Positions 6,027 to 6,635 of a DNA stretch of 6,635 nt are shown here, one piece after another. Position numbers and translations under genes: made by a program. Under the pieces are notes generated by a model. That model was not told where the DNA came from. It worked only from the letters and a program-made list of their open reading frames with translations, and did no database searches. Positions within the stretch are counted from its first letter, which is position 1; the number at the start of each line of letters is the position of its first letter. Source of the DNA: an uncultured Flavobacteriales bacterium (GTDB lineage: Bacteria > Bacteroidota > Bacteroidia > Flavobacteriales > Vicingaceae); NCBI GenBank assembly GCA_913052515.1, contig CAJXFJ010000098.1, positions 1 through 6,635 of the forward strand, read 5' to 3'.

Positions 6027-6635
6027 ATGGCCAAAACAGGAGTTTTATTAGTCAATTTAGGTACACCTGATGACGCAAAAATAGGAGCGGTAAGACGCTA
6101 TTTATTTCAATTTTTAAACGACCCAAGGGTTATTGATTTACCTTGGTTATTGCGAAAGTTTTTGGTCAACCTGATTATTGTTCCTTTTCGTGCAGCAGGC
6201 TCTACTAAAATTTACAAGCAGCTGTGGACCGATCAAGGTTCTCCATTAATTATTTACGGAGAAAGTGTGCAGCAGAAATTACAAGCAAAGTTGGGCGAGG
6301 ATTATTCAGTTCATCTAGCCATGCGTTATCAAAATCCTTCTATGGAAAAAGTGCTTGGAGAAATGCGCATGTTGAATTATGAAAAAATTATCATCGTGCC
6401 ACTATTTCCGCATTATGCTTCTGCTAGCTCCGGTTCTGCTATGGAAAGAGCCATGAAAATTATTAGCAAATGGTGGGTTATTCCAGAGTTGTCAATCATT
6501 AGTCAGTTTTGGGATCATCCAAAATTTATCGACGCTTTTGTGGCAAGAGCCAAACAATACGACATTGAAAGTTATGATCACATTTTGTTTAGTTATCATG
6601 GGCTTCCCGAAAGGCATGTAGACAAAGTTTATGAA
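6027..6635 (+). CDS. hemH: Ferrochelatase (3' partial)
   Basis: Ferrochelatase inserts ferrous iron into the porphyrin ring in the last step of heme synthesis. The frame runs from the ATG at 6027 to the window edge with no stop, giving 203 residues of a protein usually about 320-350 long, so the C-terminal third is missing. The start leads at once into the family's N-terminal signature (KTGVLLVNLGTPDD). Further family blocks are RRYLFQFLNDPRVIDLP, GSPLI, the substrate-site region MRYQNPSM, VPLFPHYASASSGSA, and SYHGLPERH, in which H191 is the expected metal-binding/catalytic histidine. An in-frame TTG at 5994 is possible but adds residues not expected for the family. There is no Shine-Dalgarno sequence. 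It lies 71 bases after lpdA behind a candidate terminator; TCTATTTG at 5997-6004 is one base off the -7 consensus and could be its promoter, without a clear -33 element. Whether this is a protoporphyrin or coproporphyrin ferrochelatase is not decided by the sequence; Bacteroidota generally use the protoporphyrin route. Confidence 0.93.
   Translation, partial: MAKTGVLLVNLGTPDDAKIGAVRRYLFQFLNDPRVIDLPWLLRKFLVNLIIVPFRAAGSTKIYKQLWTDQGSPLIIYGESVQQKLQAKLGEDYSVHLAMRYQNPSMEKVLGEMRMLNYEKIIIVPLFPHYASASSGSAMERAMKIISKWWVIPELSIISQFWDHPKFIDAFVARAKQYDIESYDHILFSYHGLPERHVDKVYE

Noticed and set aside
5972..6070. A 32-codon frame (MNNNSKWLVYLLFFYIHYYG...) with a signal-peptide-like hydrophobic stretch.
   Set aside because: It overlaps the start of hemH by 44 bases in another frame, and its hydrophobic codons come from the T-rich terminator-like hairpin. 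No support as a real gene.

Overview
The window is ordinary-looking, AT-rich chromosome from a member of the Bacteroidota, most likely a flavobacterium-type organism (class Flavobacteriia). Evidence for this: two proteins end in type IX secretion (T9SS) C-terminal sorting domains with the YPNPF motif; the apolipoprotein N-acyltransferase has the Bacteroidota form of its active-site lysine loop; start codons lack clear Shine-Dalgarno sequences and sit behind A-rich leaders; and TAnnTTTG boxes, the Bacteroidota -7 promoter element, occur in the gene gaps.

Layout. Bases 2-1213 (+) hold the C-terminal 403 residues of a large T9SS-associated surface protein that resembles the PorU2-type putative sortases; its 5' part, including any peptidase domain, lies outside the window. 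It converges, with a single base between stop codons, on a secreted endonuclease I family nuclease (1215-2834, -) that carries a signal peptide, two Ig-like anchor domains and its own T9SS sorting tail. A 61-base divergent gap holds a perfect 14-bp inverted repeat, each arm of which contains a TAAGTTTG box. From there the + strand carries lnt (2895-4514, apolipoprotein N-acyltransferase), lpdA (4558-5955, dihydrolipoyl dehydrogenase) and hemH (6027 to the window end, ferrochelatase, 203 residues seen).

How the genes relate. The left half is about protein export to the cell surface: a T9SS maturation-type protein next to a nuclease that is itself T9SS cargo. The right half is core metabolism and envelope biogenesis: lipoprotein N-acylation, the E3 component of 2-oxoacid dehydrogenase complexes, and the last step of protoheme synthesis. 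These three are co-directional but functionally unrelated. A candidate -7 box precedes lpdA and a candidate intrinsic terminator follows it, so they may not be one simple operon.

There is no RNA gene, insertion sequence, CRISPR array or phage-like gene that I can support, no gene-free stretch over 100 bases, and nothing that looks like an undescribed multi-gene system. The most interesting item is the symmetric promoter-like palindrome between the nuclease gene and lnt.
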